From Planctomycetota bacterium (lineage in GTDB: Bacteria; Planctomycetota; SKW154): a stretch of DNA of 17,365 nucleotides. The stretch lies in assembly GCA_026418755.1 (NCBI GenBank), contig JAOAAR010000005.1:1-17365 (forward strand), in the 5' to 3' direction. The stretch's first letter is position 1; every line of letters begins with the position of its first letter. This document shows positions 14,926-17,365 of this stretch, in pieces. The notes under the pieces were generated by a model, which saw only the letters and a program-made list of their open reading frames with translations, searched no databases and was not told where the DNA came from. The translations under genes and the position numbers were made by a program.

Positions 14926-16508
14926 TAAGTGGCTCGTTTCTTATAAAAGGCGGCGATTTCGAGAATGTAGGCTCTGCTTCTTGGAATTTGAAAGAGATTC
15001 TGAAACGAGTCGGTGTAGAAGCGACAGACCTCCGCCGCGCATTAATCGTTGCATACGAGGCTGAAACAAATGTCGTCATACACGCTTATCGAGGGATTAT
15101 GCGTTACAAACTTGATAGCGACCAACTCTACATTGAAGTTGAAGATGAAGGTCCAGGCATACCTGATATCGAACTGGCGATGAAAGAAGGGTTTTCTACT
15201 GCCTCCGAAAAAGCGCGAGAGTTGGGCTTTGGAGCAGGAATGGGGTTACCGAACATCAAGAAAAACTCCAACCGTTTCTTACTCGAAAGCGTTGATGGGA
15301 AAGGGACACGAGTCGCAGCCACCATAAACTTAAAAAAGCCAACTCGAGTAGTAACTGCAAGAAATTCAATCAAAGTCGAAAGAAATTTGTGCCGCCTCTG
15401 CCTGCGTTGTCTTTACTCCTGTCCAATGGCCGCCTTACGCCTTCGCTTCGGCAGCCCTATTCTCCTTGACCATCTCTGTATTGACTGCACATCCTGTATT
15501 GCTTCTTGCGAATACGGCACTCTCACTGTTGCTTCGAAAGAATACAAACATCAAGAAGGAGCCCTTCTCGTAATACATCCGTCATTTCTGTTTCAGTTCG
15601 GCGAAGAAGTGTCAGCAGAAGATGTGATTTCTGTTTTGAAAACAGTAGGATTTTCCGATGTTCAAATTACAGACGCTTGGGAAGAGGCTCTCCGTAAGGA
15701 GGTGTCACGCTACGCAACCGAAAAACCGGAGATAAAACCTGTCATTTCTCCGCTCTGCCCTTCCATTACCAACCTCATCCAGACCCGTTTTCCTTCCTTG
15801 ATAGAAAACATCCCACCATTTCTTTCTCCGTTAGAAGCATCTCAAAGAGAACTGAACGGACATCTCATTCTCTTTGCTGTATCTTGTCCTTCTCAACAGA
15901 CACTTTTCTCGTCAAGGGCTCTGCAGAAGGTTGAAACCGTTCCTGTTAATGTACTGAGGAAGATGATTCTGCCCCATATAATGGAACTCAAAAAGAGAAA
16001 GAAACTTTCTCGCACTCCTCCTACATCCGAACCCAAAATTAGGAAAATGAATGGAGAATCTCCTCTCCGTGTCTTTGGAATTCACCACGCTCTTGATGTG
16101 TTAGAGAAGGTAGAGAATGGATTACTGACAGATGTTTCTGTAGTTGAACTGTTCGCCTGCTGCAATGGATGCTTCGGCTCTCCGCTCCTATCTGAAGACC
16201 CTCATGTTGCATACTACCGCTGGATGCGTTCTCATTACACATCTTCAAAAACTGCGAACCCTGTGCCTCGGGAAGAACCTCTCATCCCTCGCACGGGATT
16301 ACGACTTGGTGAAAACATAGCGGAATCTATCAGAAAATTAGAGGAGATGGACAGACTCATAAAGAGTCTGCCGGGTAGGAACTGCGGAGTGTGCGGCGCA
16401 CCAACCTGTAACGCCTTTGCCGAAGACATCTTATTCGGCAGAGCAGATAAAAGTTTATGTATATACACCTCCGAAAAGCGGAATTGTAATCAGGAGAATA
16501 AAATATGA
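14922..16508 (+). CDS. Anti-sigma-type ATPase / ferredoxin / degenerate hydrogenase-like / Fe-S fusion protein
   Basis: A 528-residue fusion. Residues about 1-145 are a GHKL ATPase of the RsbW/SpoIIAB type: N-box EAETNVVIHAY (N50), G1 DEGPG (75-79) and G2 GFGAGMGL (102-109). Two [4Fe-4S] sites follow (Cys 157, 160, 163, 167 and Cys 186, 189, 192, 196). The middle (about 210-440) resembles the [FeFe]-hydrogenase large domain, but the H-cluster motifs are broken: a PLCPS segment (Cys279) replaces TSCCPxW, SCPSQQ (Cys322) replaces the second motif, and ACCNGC (413-417) is of unclear role. The C-terminus is a CGVCG..C..F..G..C Fe-S domain (Cys 488, 491, 496, 513). ATG 14922 overlaps the stop upstream, so the open frame back to 14877 is not used. 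It likely senses redox or hydrogen state and signals through its ATPase; no catalysis of hydrogen turnover is expected. Known as a HydABC companion; partner kinase unknown. Confidence 0.88.
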   Translation: MISGSFLIKGGDFENVGSASWNLKEILKRVGVEATDLRRALIVAYEAETNVVIHAYRGIMRYKLDSDQLYIEVEDEGPGIPDIELAMKEGFSTASEKARELGFGAGMGLPNIKKNSNRFLLESVDGKGTRVAATINLKKPTRVVTARNSIKVERNLCRLCLRCLYSCPMAALRLRFGSPILLDHLCIDCTSCIASCEYGTLTVASKEYKHQEGALLVIHPSFLFQFGEEVSAEDVISVLKTVGFSDVQITDAWEEALRKEVSRYATEKPEIKPVISPLCPSITNLIQTRFPSLIENIPPFLSPLEASQRELNGHLILFAVSCPSQQTLFSSRALQKVETVPVNVLRKMILPHIMELKKRKKLSRTPPTSEPKIRKMNGESPLRVFGIHHALDVLEKVENGLLTDVSVVELFACCNGCFGSPLLSEDPHVAYYRWMRSHYTSSKTANPVPREEPLIPRTGLRLGENIAESIRKLEEMDRLIKSLPGRNCGVCGAPTCNAFAEDILFGRADKSLCIYTSEKRNCNQENKI

Positions 16509-16858
16509 AACTTGCAAAAATAGCCGAAGAGTTGGGACTGCAAGACCTCACGCCCGAGGTCCGAGAAGCGAAATCCCGCGAAGTAAGCGGTGGCTATGTG
16601 TCTGACTTATTAAGCGATGTGTTGGCGAACGCACCAGAAGGAGGAATTCTGGTAACCGTGCAGGTCCATCTGAATGTGGTTGCCGTGGCTTTGCACACAG
16701 GACTTTCCGCAGTCATCTTCTCCTCAGGCAGGATGCCGGAGAATGCTGTTATAGAAAGAGCAAGAAAAGAGGGAATCCAGTTGTACACATCGAAGGAGGC
16801 ATCTTTCGACATCGTCGGACGCCTGTATCAGATGGGAGTCAGAGGAGGGAAAAAGTGA
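16505..16858 (+). CDS. DRTGG-domain protein 2
   Basis: A 117-residue paralog of the protein at 14578-14925, starting MKLAKIAEELG at ATG 16505, which overlaps the stop of the fusion protein as ATGA, with CAGGAG 8 nt upstream. It keeps the G-G-Y-VSDLLSDVL segment, the ILVTVQ strand, the VIFSSG turn, the helix of about EGIQLYTSKEA and the DIVGRLYQMG end. The two DRTGG proteins flank the ATPase/Fe-S fusion and are diverged in sequence, so they may bind different ligands or form a heteromer. Translation is coupled to both neighbours. Confidence 0.82.
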   Translation: MKLAKIAEELGLQDLTPEVREAKSREVSGGYVSDLLSDVLANAPEGGILVTVQVHLNVVAVALHTGLSAVIFSSGRMPENAVIERARKEGIQLYTSKEASFDIVGRLYQMGVRGGKK

Positions 16859-16860
16859 AG

Positions 16861-17365
16861 ATGTTCAAGGCTGACCTCCATATCCATACCGCTCTTTCGC
16901 CTTGCGCGTCGGAAGAGATGACTCCTTCAAACATCATAAAGACGGCGCTCGAGAGGGAGATCGCTTTTATAGCCATCTGCGACCATAACACCGCCGGAAA
17001 TGTTTCCGCCGTGCAAAAGTCAGCCACTGATGAAATTGCTGTCCTTGCCGGAATAGAGATAACAACCGCAGAGGAGGTTCATATTCTCGGACTGTTCCCT
17101 GATGCGGAAGCAGCACAGAAAGCAAGCGATGAACTTCTCCCCACGCTTCCCGACACCCGCAGTTCCGCAGAGGAGGAAGAAAAGAGAGACAAAATGGCAT
17201 CAGGAAAACAGAGTTCAGGAAAAAAGATGTCAGCAAGTGCTTCATCGCTCACTCTTTCCCGTTCTCTCCAACTGATAAGAAAATACGAAGGGTTAACCGT
17301 AGCGGCACATATAGACAGACCCTCTTTCAGCCTTATCAGCCAACTAGGAATGTTCCCAGAAGATG
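16861..17365 (+). CDS. PHP-domain metal-dependent phosphoesterase-like protein (3' cut by window end)
   Basis: The first 168 residues of a PHP-domain protein. The DLHIHT start (metal ligands His7 and His9), ICDHNT, AGIEITTAEEVHILGLF and VAAHIDRPSFSLISQLG are the standard PHP metal-site segments. The family hydrolyses phosphoesters, but the hydrogenase-associated members are uncharacterised. The start is ATG 16861; GTG 16855, in frame and overlapping the TGA upstream, has better spacing from AGGAGG at 16843-16848 and would add two residues. A charged and Ser/Lys-rich insert of about 35 residues lies before VAAHIDRP. The gene continues beyond the window; hydrogenase subunit genes usually follow in this arrangement. 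Confidence 0.85.
   Translation, partial: MFKADLHIHTALSPCASEEMTPSNIIKTALEREIAFIAICDHNTAGNVSAVQKSATDEIAVLAGIEITTAEEVHILGLFPDAEAAQKASDELLPTLPDTRSSAEEEEKRDKMASGKQSSGKKMSASASSLTLSRSLQLIRKYEGLTVAAHIDRPSFSLISQLGMFPED

Overview
The window looks like chromosome of an uncultivated anaerobic bacterium. Most genes have good Shine-Dalgarno (SD) sites, overlap as ATGA, and encode iron-sulfur redox proteins of the HdrA, 2-oxoacid:ferredoxin oxidoreductase (OFOR) and hydrogenase-associated families. I cannot name the phylum from sequence alone, and no rRNA, tRNA, CRISPR array or intact insertion sequence is visible.

Left half (122-9482, all + strand): a run of large, fast-evolving surface-type genes. It is built as two tandem copies of a two-gene module: a multidomain zinc-protease-like protein (122-2518, and paralog 3531-5831), each followed by a signal-peptide protein with an N-terminal beta domain and a helical/TPR C-terminus (2532-3494 and 5844-7307). 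After these come a YD-repeat (RHS-family) segment without a start codon (about 7310-8704) and a HEAT-repeat segment in another frame, also without a clear start (about 8664-9482). Three successive junctions (3495, about 7310, about 8660) begin coding sequence without an initiation signal. The second protease paralog starts in frame straight after the stop of the preceding gene. With the switches of GC skew this suggests a mosaic of recombined or truncated surface genes.

Middle (9483-10946): about 1.46 kb without an intact gene, holding an imperfect inverted repeat, a coding-like remnant on the - strand and a weak terminator for the - strand operon.

Right half (10947-17365): two divergent redox/regulatory operons. 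On the - strand, hdrA, a two-cluster ferredoxin and an OFOR beta-subunit homolog lie head to tail. The alpha and gamma OFOR subunits are absent, and the beta protein has lost the usual thiamine-diphosphate (TPP) signatures, so the trio may be a repurposed HdrA electron-transfer module. On the + strand lie a DRTGG protein, a fusion of anti-sigma-type ATPase, ferredoxin, degenerate hydrogenase-like domain and Fe-S domain, a second DRTGG protein and a PHP-domain protein cut by the window end. I know this gene set as a companion of electron-bifurcating [FeFe]-hydrogenase (HydABC) operons, so hydrogenase genes are predicted just beyond 17365. Together the divergent operons suggest flavin-based electron bifurcation linked to hydrogen metabolism; this is inference.
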